From contig NZ_JBDKSS010000013.1 in NCBI RefSeq assembly GCF_039680535.1, positions 659,216 through 723,215 on the forward strand: DNA of 64,000 bases, read 5' to 3'. The translations under genes and the position numbers were made by a program. The notes under the pieces are model-generated. The model was given only the letters and a program-made list of their open reading frames with translations, did no database searches and was not told where the DNA came from. Position 1 is the first letter of the stretch; every line of letters begins with the position of its first letter. Source of the stretch: Parvibaculum sp039680535 (GTDB taxonomy: Bacteria > Pseudomonadota > Alphaproteobacteria > Parvibaculales > Parvibaculaceae). Below are positions 1-7,830 of this stretch, piece by piece.

Positions 1-1031
1 GTCCATTGACGAAGTTCGTCAACCAGCATCCGACCGTTGTGGTGCTCTGCCTTGGCTTCCTGATGATGATCGGCTTCAGCCTCGTCGCGGAAGGTTTCGG
101 CTTTCATATCCCGAAGGGCTATCTCTACGCGGCGATCGGCTTCTCGATCCTGATCGAGTCCTTCAATCAATGGGCGCATCGAAACCGCATACGCCACGCC
201 GCCGCGCGGCCCTTCCGCCAGCGCACGGCTGAAGCGGTTTTTCGCCTGCTCGGAGGCATGGCCGTTACGGAAGAGGGGGAGGCGGCCGCGGGCGCCGAAG
301 ACGCGTTGGAGGGCTTCGGTGCCGAGGAACGCACCATGGTGAGCGGTGTGCTGACGCTCGGTGAGCGGCAGGTCAGCTCCATCATGACGCCCCGCCGCGA
401 CATCGTGTGGGTGAAGCTTGCCGAAAGCGCCGAGGCTTTGCTGAGCCTTCTGCGCGGTTCGCCGCACGGGCTCTATCCGGTCTGTCGTTCTTCGGACACG
501 GAACTCGTCGGCTATGCGCGCGCGCAGGACCTGATCGAGGATCTCCTCACTCGCGGTGCAATCGACGAGGCGAAGAGCGTCCGCAAGCCGCTCGTGGTCC
601 ATGAGGGGCTCGGCGTGCTGCAGCTGCTGGAGCAGTTCCGCCGGTCGCATGTTCAGCTTGCTCTCGTTACGGACGAATATGGCAGCATCGAGGGGCTGGT
701 GACGCCGATCGACGTGCTTGAGGCGATTGCCGGTGAGTTTCCCGACCCGCAGGATGTGGCGCCCTGGCTTCAAAAGCTGGGCGAGGGACATTGGCGCGTC
801 GACGGCATGGCCGACATCCGTCGCCTCGCTTTCGCCATCGGCCATGACCTGTCGGTGGAGGGCGACAATTATTCCACGGTAGCGGGCTATGTTCTCTGGC
901 ATCTCGGTCGAGTGCCTGAGACGGGAGACCGCATCGAGAATGACGATCTCGCCTTCACCGTGACGAAGATGGATAGCCGCCGCATTGCCGAGCTCGAGAT
1001 CGAGGCGCTCGATGCAGCCGGCGGTCACTGA
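1..1031 (+). CDS. TerC/YegH-type membrane protein with CBS and CorC_HlyC domains, 5' truncated
   Basis: This is the C-terminal part of an integral membrane protein; the reading frame is open to the window edge. The first visible residues form the last one or two TerC transmembrane segments (hydrophobic runs around visible residues 10-30 and 38-52, including GYLYAAIGFSILIE). A pair of CBS domains (about 105-240, MTPRRDI and EYGSIEGLVTPIDVLEA motifs) and a CorC_HlyC domain (about 255-335, WRVDGMADIRRL) follow. Family members are linked to metal ion or tellurite handling, with CBS domains as likely nucleotide sensors; the substrate is not known. A TTG codon at position 6 matches an internal leucine in relatives, so it is not a start. 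mtnA follows after 12 bases. Confidence 0.85.
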   Translation, partial: PLTKFVNQHPTVVVLCLGFLMMIGFSLVAEGFGFHIPKGYLYAAIGFSILIESFNQWAHRNRIRHAAARPFRQRTAEAVFRLLGGMAVTEEGEAAAGAEDALEGFGAEERTMVSGVLTLGERQVSSIMTPRRDIVWVKLAESAEALLSLLRGSPHGLYPVCRSSDTELVGYARAQDLIEDLLTRGAIDEAKSVRKPLVVHEGLGVLQLLEQFRRSHVQLALVTDEYGSIEGLVTPIDVLEAIAGEFPDPQDVAPWLQKLGEGHWRVDGMADIRRLAFAIGHDLSVEGDNYSTVAGYVLWHLGRVPETGDRIENDDLAFTVTKMDSRRIAELEIEALDAAGGH

Positions 1032-1043
1032 AGGGAAACGCAC

Positions 1044-2138
1044 ATGAAGATCGATGGCGTTCACTATCGCACCATCTGGGTCGCGGCGGACGGCTGGTCT
1101 GTCGAGGTCATCGACCAGACGAAGCTGCCGCATGTCTTTGCGACCCTGCGCCTCCGCTCGGCGGATGATGCCGCCCGCGCGATCAAGGACATGGTGGTGC
1201 GCGGAGCGCCGCTGATCGGCGCGACCGCCGCCTACGGGCTTTGTCTCGCCCTGCGCGACGACGCGTCCGACGCGACGCTGCATGAGGCCTATGCGATGCT
1301 CGCGGCGACGAGGCCCACGGCCGTCAATCTCAAATGGGCGCTGGACGAGATGGTGAAGGCCGTGAAGCCCCATGGCCACAGCACCCGCGTCGAGGCGGCC
1401 TATGCGGCTGCGGCCAAAATCTGCGACGATGACGTCGAGATCTGCCGCCGTATCGGCGAGCATGGGCTCAGGATCATTCGCGGCCATGCCGAGACGAAGC
1501 CGGGAAAGACCATCAATGTGCTGACCCATTGCAATGCGGGCTGGCTCGCCTGCGTCGACTGGGGCACGGCGCTCGCGCCCATCTACATGGCGCATGATGC
1601 GGGTATCCCTGTGCATGTGTGGGTCGATGAAACGCGGCCGCGCAATCAGGGCGCGTCGCTGACTGCGTTCGAGCTTGGCCGCCACGGCGTTCCGCATACG
1701 ATCATTCCCGACAATGCGGGCGGCCACCTGATGCAGCATGGGCAGGTCGATCTCTGCATCGTCGGTACGGACCGGACGACGGCGACCGGCGATGTCGCAA
1801 ACAAGATCGGCACCTATCTGAAGGCGCTCGCTGCTTACGATAACGACGTGCCCTTCTATGTCGCGCTGCCACATACGACGATCGACTGGACGCTCGCCGA
1901 TGGTGTGGCGGAAATCCCGATCGAGCAGCGTTCGGCCCGTGAGGTCACGCATATGACCGGACGTACCGATGCTGGCGAAATCGTCACCGTGGAAATCTCC
2001 GCCCCTGGCAGCGCCGCGGCGAATTACGGCTTCGACGTAACCCCGGCGCGCCTTGTCACCGGTCTCATCACCGAGCGCGGCGTGGGTGCCGCAACGCGCG
2101 AGGGTCTGCTGTCGCTCTATCCCGAGCGGCGCGGCTAG
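1044..2138 (+). CDS. mtnA: S-methyl-5-thioribose-1-phosphate isomerase
   Basis: The cytoplasmic enzyme converts methylthioribose 1-phosphate to methylthioribulose 1-phosphate in methionine salvage. The 364-residue length matches the family. The catalytic pair of the eIF2B-like isomerase fold is present: Cys163 in THCNAG and Asp243 in VGTDRTTATGD, followed by NKIGTYLKALAAYDN and the ALPHTTIDW block. The ATG follows a GGGAAA stretch and lies 12 bases after the TerC-like gene, so the two may be co-transcribed. No other methionine-salvage gene is visible nearby, so the remaining steps must be encoded elsewhere. Confidence 0.95.
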   Translation: MKIDGVHYRTIWVAADGWSVEVIDQTKLPHVFATLRLRSADDAARAIKDMVVRGAPLIGATAAYGLCLALRDDASDATLHEAYAMLAATRPTAVNLKWALDEMVKAVKPHGHSTRVEAAYAAAAKICDDDVEICRRIGEHGLRIIRGHAETKPGKTINVLTHCNAGWLACVDWGTALAPIYMAHDAGIPVHVWVDETRPRNQGASLTAFELGRHGVPHTIIPDNAGGHLMQHGQVDLCIVGTDRTTATGDVANKIGTYLKALAAYDNDVPFYVALPHTTIDWTLADGVAEIPIEQRSAREVTHMTGRTDAGEIVTVEISAPGSAAANYGFDVTPARLVTGLITERGVGAATREGLLSLYPERRG

Positions 2139-2167
2139 GGCCCCTGACGCCTCATCTACCGTGTCCA

Positions 2168-2193
2168 TCTCGCGAGCCTCGCTCCTCGCGAGA
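2168..2193 (+). terminator. Possible hairpin terminator after mtnA
   Basis: A perfect 9-base stem (TCTCGCGAG with CTCGCGAGA) closes an 8-base loop in the gap after mtnA. There is no T-run behind it, so intrinsic termination is uncertain; it could be a simple palindromic element. The rest of the 209-base gap shows no gene. Confidence 0.3.
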
Positions 2194-2347
2194 GCGCGCT
2201 GCGCTGCGCCGGCGTGACGCCATCGAGACGAGCCAAGTCGGCAACGTGCCCATTGCCATTCCCGATGCCATCCGTTAGCGTCTAATGGATAACATTAAAT
2301 GGAAATCCGCCTCGGCGGACGGTACGGTCGCGTCTGGGAGGCGAGGC

Positions 2348-4003
2348 ATGAAATTCGTGAAATGGGGTGGGGCGGTTCTCGGCCTTCTAGCTCTCGTCGC
2401 CGTCGGCGGCGTGGTCTATGTGAAGCAGCATCCGCTCGCCATCGTGAAGCTCATCAATCACTGGCGCGATCCCATCGGTCCGAACCACCCCGTTGTCTGG
2501 CAGCAGGGGCCGGAGACGCCGCCTGCCGGCAAGCGCCCGCCCAACATCGTGCTGATCCTTGCCGATGACCTCGGCTATAACGACATCACGCTCAATGGCG
2601 GCGGCGTTGCGGGCGGCGTGGTGCCGACGCCCAACATCAATTCGATTGCGGCCGACGGCATCGATCTCACGCAAGGCTATGCGGGCAACGCGACCTGCGC
2701 GCCGTCTCGCGCCGCGATCATGACGGGCCGCTACGCGACGCGCTTCGGCTTTGAATTCACCCCGACGCATCCGGTTTTCGAGAAGATGATCGGCGAGTTT
2801 CAGTACGGTTCGCGCAAGGGGCTCTATTTCGCGGACCGTGAGAAGGACAATATTCCGGTCGCCGACATGGGCATCCCGCGCGGCGAGGTGACCATCGGCA
2901 AGCTTCTGCAGGCGCAGGGCTATCACACGCTCATGTTCGGCAAGTGGCATCTGGGTGAAAAGCCTGAGATGCGGCCCCAGGCGCAAGGTTTCGACGAGTC
3001 GCTCGGCTTCCTGCTCGGCGCTTCGCTTTATGCGCCGGACGGCGCGCCGGGCATCCAGCAGAACAAGCAGGACTGGGATCCGATCGACAAGTTCCTCTGG
3101 GCGGCGTTGCCCTTTGCCGTAAGCAAGGATGGCGGCCCGCGCTTTACGCCCGACAAATACATGACCGATTATCTCGGCGAACAGGCGGCGGACGCGATCA
3201 AGGCGAACAGTAACCGCCCATTCTTCATGTATCTTGCCTTCAATGCTCCGCATACGCCGCTTCAGGCGACGCAGGAAGACTATGATGCGCTGCCGATGAT
3301 CAAGGACCATGAGATGCGGGTCTATGCCGCCATGATCCGCGCGCTCGACCGCAATGTCGGCCGCGTGCTTCAGGCGCTGAAGGATCAGGGGCTCGACGAC
3401 AATACGCTGGTGATCTTCACCAGCGACGATGGCGGCGCGCATTACATCGGCCTGCCGGACATCAACAAGCCCTATCGCGGCTGGAAGGCGACTTTCTTCG
3501 AGGGCGGCATTCATGTGCCCTATTTCATGAAATGGCCTGCCGCGCTGCCCAAGGCGGCGAAATACGGTCTGCCCGTGGCGCATGTCGACATCTTCGCGAC
3601 GGCGGCCGGAGCGGCGGGGGCGACTATGCCGAAAGATCGCGTCATGGATGGTGTGAACCTGCTGCCCTTCCTCGAAGGAAAGCAGCCGGGCCGCCCGCAT
3701 GAGACGCTCTTCTGGCGCTCGGGCGACTACAAGGTTCTGCTGGCGGGAGACTGGAAGCTGCAGGTCTCGGAACGGCCGAAGAAGAACTGGCTCTTCAATC
3801 TGAAGGACGATCCGACGGAGAAGAAGAACCTTGCGGATGTGGACGCCGCAAAGGTGACCGAACTGCTTGGCGTTCTGCAGGGCATAGACGGTCAGCAGCA
3901 CAAGCCGATCTGGCCGGCCCTTGCGGAGGCGCCCATTGCGATCGATCATCCTGCCAATTCGCCGGATAGTCCGGACGACGAATATATCTATTGGGCGAAC
4001 TGA
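2348..4003 (+). CDS. Membrane-anchored or exported sulfatase (arylsulfatase family)
   Basis: Type I sulfatase that hydrolyses sulfate esters. I chose the ATG at 2348 because GGGAGG lies 6 bases before it; an upstream in-frame ATG at 2285 lacks a ribosome site. The 551-residue product starts with a signal-anchor (KWGGAVLGLLALVAVGG), placing the enzyme in the periplasm. ILADDLGYND supplies metal-binding aspartates, and CAPSRAAIMTGR contains the C-x-P-S-R signature (Cys117 by this start) that must be oxidised to formylglycine. GKWHLG and HTPLQ are further active-site motifs. The stop codon overlaps the start of a formylglycine-generating enzyme, which would activate it. Substrate is unknown. Confidence 0.93.
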   Translation: MKFVKWGGAVLGLLALVAVGGVVYVKQHPLAIVKLINHWRDPIGPNHPVVWQQGPETPPAGKRPPNIVLILADDLGYNDITLNGGGVAGGVVPTPNINSIAADGIDLTQGYAGNATCAPSRAAIMTGRYATRFGFEFTPTHPVFEKMIGEFQYGSRKGLYFADREKDNIPVADMGIPRGEVTIGKLLQAQGYHTLMFGKWHLGEKPEMRPQAQGFDESLGFLLGASLYAPDGAPGIQQNKQDWDPIDKFLWAALPFAVSKDGGPRFTPDKYMTDYLGEQAADAIKANSNRPFFMYLAFNAPHTPLQATQEDYDALPMIKDHEMRVYAAMIRALDRNVGRVLQALKDQGLDDNTLVIFTSDDGGAHYIGLPDINKPYRGWKATFFEGGIHVPYFMKWPAALPKAAKYGLPVAHVDIFATAAGAAGATMPKDRVMDGVNLLPFLEGKQPGRPHETLFWRSGDYKVLLAGDWKLQVSERPKKNWLFNLKDDPTEKKNLADVDAAKVTELLGVLQGIDGQQHKPIWPALAEAPIAIDHPANSPDSPDDEYIYWAN

Positions 4004-4992
4004 TGACTCCGAGGGGGAGACGCTTGATCGCGGTGGCGGCGCTGGCCTCTGGCCTTGTGGCCGCCGCAATCGCGTCTCTCTGGATCGTCGGCGGTCGCAA
4101 GGCGCAAACGCATGCGAGTGCCGAACCTGCGCGCTGTCTCGCCGCCTCGGTCGATGAAGCGGGCGCGCATCCCGGCATGGTCTGGGTGCCCGGCGGACGG
4201 CTCCACATGGGCGATACGGTCTATCCGGAAGAGGGGCCGCTTCATGATGTGGAGGTGAAGGGCTTCTGGATCGACCGCCATGAAGTGACCAATGCCGAGT
4301 TCGCCGCATTCGTTGCCGCAACGGGCTATGTCACGCTGGCCGAGCGTCCCGTCGACAAGGCGAAGCATGATGATCTGCCTTCATACATGATGAAGCCGGG
4401 CGCGGTCGTTTTCGTCATGCCGAACAAGGTCGATGGCACCGGCGATATAAGCCAGTGGTGGCAATATATTCCGGGCGCGAACTGGCGCCATCCCGGCGGG
4501 CCCGACACGAGCATCGAAGGCCGCGAGCAATATCCGGTCGTCGCCGTCACGATGGAAGACATCGAAGCCTATGCACGCTGGAAGGGGCGGAAGATCCCCA
4601 GCGAGGCGCAATGGGAATGGGCGGCGCGGGGAGGGTCCGGCCATCCGCTCGACGAGCATGAGCAGCCGAAGCAGGCAAACACCTGGCAGGGCATCTTCCC
4701 GGTGCTGAATACGGCCGATGACGGTTTCGTGGGTGTTGCGCCGGCGGGCTGCTACAAGCCCAACGGCTATGGTCTATACGACATGATCGGCAATGTCTGG
4801 GAATGGACGTCGGATGTCTATTCCGACGACAATCCGGACATGGCGCCGCGCTTCGTCATCAAGGGCGGTTCCTATCTCTGCGCGCCAAACTATTGCATGC
4901 GCTATCGCGCAGGCGCGCGGCAGGGACAGGAAGCCGATCTGGCGACCAGCCATCTCGGCTTCCGTACAATTCTTGAGGCGCCGGCGCCTTAG
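4003..4992 (+). CDS. Formylglycine-generating enzyme (FGE/SUMF1 family)
   Basis: Copper oxidase that converts the sulfatase active-site cysteine to formylglycine. The ATG at 4003 shares one base with the sulfatase stop (TGATG), so translation is coupled; a TTG 12 bases upstream is less likely. The 329-residue protein has an N-terminal hydrophobic anchor (about 8-29), then the FGE fold starting at MVWVPGG, with WIDRHEVTNAEFAAF, PSEAQWEWAARGG, NVWEWTSDVY and a C-terminal HLGFR. Both redox cysteines of genuine FGEs are present (Cys293 and Cys298 in LCAPNYCMRYR), which separates it from cysteine-free relatives. The anchor suggests it meets its substrate at the membrane. The 3' end overlaps the convergent gpx stop by 4 bases. 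Confidence 0.93.
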   Translation: MTPRGRRLIAVAALASGLVAAAIASLWIVGGRKAQTHASAEPARCLAASVDEAGAHPGMVWVPGGRLHMGDTVYPEEGPLHDVEVKGFWIDRHEVTNAEFAAFVAATGYVTLAERPVDKAKHDDLPSYMMKPGAVVFVMPNKVDGTGDISQWWQYIPGANWRHPGGPDTSIEGREQYPVVAVTMEDIEAYARWKGRKIPSEAQWEWAARGGSGHPLDEHEQPKQANTWQGIFPVLNTADDGFVGVAPAGCYKPNGYGLYDMIGNVWEWTSDVYSDDNPDMAPRFVIKGGSYLCAPNYCMRYRAGARQGQEADLATSHLGFRTILEAPAP

Positions 4993-5477
4993 CCCTTCAC
5001 CAGTTCCGAAATCGCTTTCTCGAATTTCGCCGAGTCCGGCGTCGTGGTGCTGGCAAACCATGTCTTGAGCTTGCCGTCGCGCCCGATCAGATACTTGTAG
5101 AAGTTCCAGCGCGGCTTCGAGAGAAAGCCGCCCTGCGCGCCGATCCATTTGAAAAGAGGGTGCGCATCGGGCCCCTTCACGCAGACCTTCGCGGTGAGCG
5201 GAAAGTCGACGCCGAAATTCATCTCACAGAAGGTGGCGATCTCGTCCGCGCCGCCCGGCTCCTGATTGGCGAAGTCGTTCGACGGTACGCCGAGAACGAC
5301 GAGCCCTTCATCCTTGTACTTCTGCCATACCGCTTCGAGCCCCTTGTATTGCGGAGTGAAGCCGCATTTCGAGGCCGTATTGACGATAAGCAGCGGGTGC
5401 CCCTTGAAGGCATTCAGGGGCAGAGGCTGGCCCCTGAGGCTTTTGAATTCGAAATCGAAGGCGGTCTTGTCGCTCAT
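4989..5477 (-). CDS. gpx: Glutathione peroxidase (cysteine type)
   Basis: Thiol peroxidase of 162 residues that reduces hydrogen and organic peroxides with glutathione or thioredoxin. The catalytic tetrad is visible: Cys38 in NTASKCGFT, Gln in FANQEP, and Trp and Asn in WNFYKYLIGRDG. It carries cysteine, not selenocysteine. There is no signal peptide, so it acts in the cytoplasm. GGGAG precedes the start. An OhrR-type regulator lies directly upstream in the same direction, with paired ATATTGTG sites between, so peroxide-responsive control is likely. The stop codons of this gene and the FGE gene interlock in TTAG. Confidence 0.94.
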   Translation of the reverse strand: MSDKTAFDFEFKSLRGQPLPLNAFKGHPLLIVNTASKCGFTPQYKGLEAVWQKYKDEGLVVLGVPSNDFANQEPGGADEIATFCEMNFGVDFPLTAKVCVKGPDAHPLFKWIGAQGGFLSKPRWNFYKYLIGRDGKLKTWFASTTTPDSAKFEKAISELVKG

Positions 5478-5497
5478 GGTCGGCTCCCGTGATTATC

Positions 5498-5526
5498 ATA
5501 TTGTGAGCAAATATATTGTGCACAAT
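5498..5526. promoter_or_regulatory. Putative OhrR operator upstream of gpx
   Basis: In the 89 bases between ohrR and gpx, ATATTGTG occurs twice (5498-5505 and 5513-5520, 15 bases apart). The second is part of a perfect 12-base palindrome, ATTGTGCACAAT (5515-5526). OhrR proteins bind AT-rich palindromes built on ACAATT/AATTGT, which this resembles. The site lies just 5' of the gpx start, where a repressor would act. Assignment rests on sequence similarity and position only. Confidence 0.55.
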
Positions 5527-5566
5527 TTAAATAGCAAGCCTTTTCCACCCGCTGCCCTCGGGGGCG

Positions 5567-6004
5567 TCAGCCGGCGAGATTTCCCCGCAGCTTCTCGAGC
5601 TTTTTCTTGATGTTGGCGAGTTCGTCGATGGGCAGGCCCGCCGCGCAGGCGGCTTGCGCCGGGATGCCGGACGCGGCCTTCTTCAAGGATCGGCCCTTGT
5701 CCGTGAGCTGGATCAGCACCTGCCGCTCATCGGCCTCGTTACGGCTCCGCTTCACGAGTTTCGCCGCTTCGAGCCGCTTCAGCAGCGGCGTCAGCGTGCC
5801 GGAATCGAGGAAAAGCCGCTCGCCGAGCGCGCCGACCGTCACGCCGTCTTCCTCCCACAGCGCCAGCATGGCGAGATATTGCGGATAGGTGAGGCCGATC
5901 TCCGCAAGCAGCGGCTTGTAGAGCTTCGTCATCTGCAGCGACGCGGAGTAAAGCGCGAAGCAGAGCTGATTTTCGAGAAGCAGGGGATCGGTCGGTTTTT
6001 TCAT
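5567..6004 (-). CDS. ohrR: MarR family peroxide sensor, OhrR type
   Basis: Dimeric winged-helix repressor that loses DNA binding when organic peroxide oxidises its sensing cysteine. The N-terminus LENQLCFALYSAS holds the reactive Cys at residue 15, the same place as in Bacillus OhrR. The DNA-binding region is highly conserved (YPQYLAMLALW, LFLDSGTLTPLLKRLE, DERQVLIQLT wing). The ATG at 6004 is preferred over a GTG at 6013 because GAGAG lies 9 bases before it. A further cysteine (QAACA, about residue 120) could serve in a two-cysteine mechanism. The usual partner Ohr is absent; gpx is downstream instead. Confidence 0.9.
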   Translation of the reverse strand: MKKPTDPLLLENQLCFALYSASLQMTKLYKPLLAEIGLTYPQYLAMLALWEEDGVTVGALGERLFLDSGTLTPLLKRLEAAKLVKRSRNEADERQVLIQLTDKGRSLKKAASGIPAQAACAAGLPIDELANIKKKLEKLRGNLAG

Positions 6005-6091
6005 GGGCGTCACTCTCGTCAGGCGCCAATCAATATGGCGCGAATTGGCGATGACGCAATGAAATTGTGGATAAATGAAATTGGAGTGGTC

Positions 6092-6769
6092 TCACGCCTT
6101 CTCGAACAGCTCGAGCGTGCGCTTCAGCGCGAGTTCGGCCGCCGCCTTGTCGTAATTGTTGCGGCGGTCGGAGTTGAAGCCGTGGTCGGCGTCGTAGACA
6201 TAGGACGGCACTTCGGGGTGTGCCTTCTTGATCTTCTCAACGATGTCCATCGGGATCGAATGATCCTTCTCGCCGAAATGATTGATGGTCGGGCATTTCG
6301 GCGTTTCGTCGAGGAAGTCCTTGATCGCGCCGCCGTAATAGCAGGCGGCGGCATCGAGGCCCTTCACGCGGCAGGCCGCAACCCACGAAACGGTGCCGCC
6401 ATAGCAATAGCCGGTGATGAAGACCTTCCTGTTGCCGTCGGCGCGGAGCTTGTCCACGCTCGCCTGCACGTCGAGAACGGTATTCTCGATCGGGTTCTTC
6501 GCGCGATACTCCAGCGACTTCTGGATGTCTTCCTGACTGTAGGTGGCCTTGAAATCCTTGACCTGCCGGTCATAGAGCTGCGGCGAGACGACGTCATAGC
6601 CGCGCGCGGCATAGCCGTCGCAGAGATCCTTGATGTGATCGGTGACGCCGAAGATCTCCATGATGAGGACGAGGCCGCCCCTATGCGCTCCCTCGGCCTT
6701 CACGTGATAGGCGAGAATATCGGCGCCGTCGCCGCTCTTCAGCGTGATCATCTTGCCCTTGTGCGACAT
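6092..6769 (-). CDS. Dienelactone hydrolase family protein
   Basis: Alpha/beta hydrolase of 225 residues. The dienelactone hydrolase triad is visible: Cys122 in GYCYGG, Asp169 in FGEKDHS and His196 in DADHGF, with the activating glutamate in MEIFGV. The nucleophile is cysteine, as in true members. The ATG overlaps the stop of the upstream MaoC gene by one base, so it is the last gene of a three-gene coupled unit. Without other aromatic-ring cleavage genes nearby a role on chlorocatechol products is not supported; a general esterase or thioesterase role on acyl intermediates fits the MaoC neighbours better, but this is inference. Confidence 0.88.
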   Translation of the reverse strand: MSHKGKMITLKSGDGADILAYHVKAEGAHRGGLVLIMEIFGVTDHIKDLCDGYAARGYDVVSPQLYDRQVKDFKATYSQEDIQKSLEYRAKNPIENTVLDVQASVDKLRADGNRKVFITGYCYGGTVSWVAACRVKGLDAAACYYGGAIKDFLDETPKCPTINHFGEKDHSIPMDIVEKIKKAHPEVPSYVYDADHGFNSDRRNNYDKAAAELALKRTLELFEKA

Positions 6770-7257
6770 CACTTTTCCTCCCCTGTTTTTGGTTTGCGCT
6801 GAATGAGCGCCTGACCGATGAAGCGAAGGACAATCTCTCCGCGCTGGTTCACGCCCTCGTTCCGGCTTTTCAGAATGCCCCAATCGGGACGTGAGCGCAT
6901 CTCCACCTTTTCGACGGGCGTCGTCGAATAGCTGATCGTGTCGCCCGGGCGCACGGGCGCCGGCCATTGAACGTCGAGAATGCCGGGCGAGGGGCCCGCC
7001 GCGGGCGTGCGCCCCATTTCGTCGGGCTGTTCCTGGCGCCCCAGGACATGCGGCACCATGAGCTTCATCCATGTCGCCGCGGTGTGCCACCGGCTGGCGA
7101 TGAGGCCGCCAAAGGGGCTGTCTTTCCCTGCTTCCGGATCGACATGGAAGGGCGTCGGATCGTATTTGCGCGCGAAGCGGATGATCTCCTCTTCGGTGAA
7201 CGTATGGCTGCCGAGCTCCGTTTTGACGTTGAGCTCAATATCCTCGAACCAGGGCAT
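6769..7257 (-). CDS. MaoC-like acyl dehydratase (second of tandem pair)
   Basis: Hot-dog fold protein of 162 residues, of the (R)-specific enoyl-CoA hydratase type. FARKYDPTPFHVDPEAG carries the hydratase 2 aspartate and histidine pattern (D-x4-H), and GGLIASRWHTAATWMKL is the substrate-tunnel region. Its ATG shares one base with the stop of the first MaoC gene, and its stop shares one base with the next start. Tandem single-domain MaoC proteins often form heterodimers in which only one subunit is catalytic. Here both carry the motif. Confidence 0.88.
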   Translation of the reverse strand: MPWFEDIELNVKTELGSHTFTEEEIIRFARKYDPTPFHVDPEAGKDSPFGGLIASRWHTAATWMKLMVPHVLGRQEQPDEMGRTPAAGPSPGILDVQWPAPVRPGDTISYSTTPVEKVEMRSRPDWGILKSRNEGVNQRGEIVLRFIGQALIQRKPKTGEEK

Positions 7258-7724
7258 CAGGCCTCCACCGCTTCGTCGGCGTGGCGGCGGCCATACTTGA
7301 CCCAGCCCACCATTGTCATCACGACTTCCTGCTTCTGGTTGAAGACCTCGTAGGCGAAGCGGGTCAACCCCATTCCCGGCTGGCTTCTGGACGTGCGCCG
7401 CTCGATGCAGGTGCGCTTGACCGAAAGCACATCATCGACATAGACGGGTTTTTTCCAGCGTATTTCCTCGATGCTGGGTATGCCGACGGAGGCGGACTCC
7501 CGAACGAAGGCGTCGCATATCATGCGCTTCAGCATTGCGGTCGTGTGCCAGCCGCTGGCGCAAAGGCCGCCCAGAATGGACTTCTTTGCGGCGTCCTCGT
7601 CGAGGTGGAACGGCTGGGGATCGAATTCGCGAGCGAATTCGAGAATCTCTTCGCGGGTTACGTGTTTCGAACCGAATTCGAGCGTGTCGCCGACCTTGAA
7701 ATCTTCCCAGTAATATTTGGGCAT
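7257..7724 (-). CDS. MaoC-like acyl dehydratase (first of tandem pair)
   Basis: A 155-residue hot-dog protein, first gene of a coupled maoC-maoC-dienelactone-hydrolase unit. The hydratase motif FAREFDPQPFHLDEDAA (Asp and His) and GGLCASGWHTTAMLKRM closely follow the downstream MaoC, so the two arose by tandem duplication. I chose ATG at 7724 (MPKYYWEDFKVG), where homology begins, over a GTG at 7736; the ribosome site is weak (GTGAGTGAA). A likely substrate is an enoyl-CoA, acting in the cytoplasm; the pathway is not identified. Confidence 0.87.
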   Translation of the reverse strand: MPKYYWEDFKVGDTLEFGSKHVTREEILEFAREFDPQPFHLDEDAAKKSILGGLCASGWHTTAMLKRMICDAFVRESASVGIPSIEEIRWKKPVYVDDVLSVKRTCIERRTSRSQPGMGLTRFAYEVFNQKQEVVMTMVGWVKYGRRHADEAVEA

Positions 7725-7805
7725 TTCACTCACCACTCACTCAGACACTCAGACCACGCTGGTCCTTCTCCGCCCGGAACTGTTGCAGCCTAACCAGATA
7801 GCAGT

Positions 7806-7826
7806 AGGGGGAGCAATGCTCCCCCT
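7806..7826 (-). terminator. Hairpin after ychF
   Basis: An almost gapless inverted repeat (AGGGGGAGCA then TGCTCCCCCT) sits 5 bases beyond the ychF stop on the minus strand. The GC-rich stem is strong, but only a weak T-containing tail follows. It separates the housekeeping operon from the MaoC unit. Confidence 0.55.
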
Positions 7827-7830
7827 GACG

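Noticed and set aside
2387..4321. Long open frame antisense to the sulfatase and FGE genes
   Set aside because: Arginine-rich composition, spans two well-supported coding regions and results from GC-rich codon bias.
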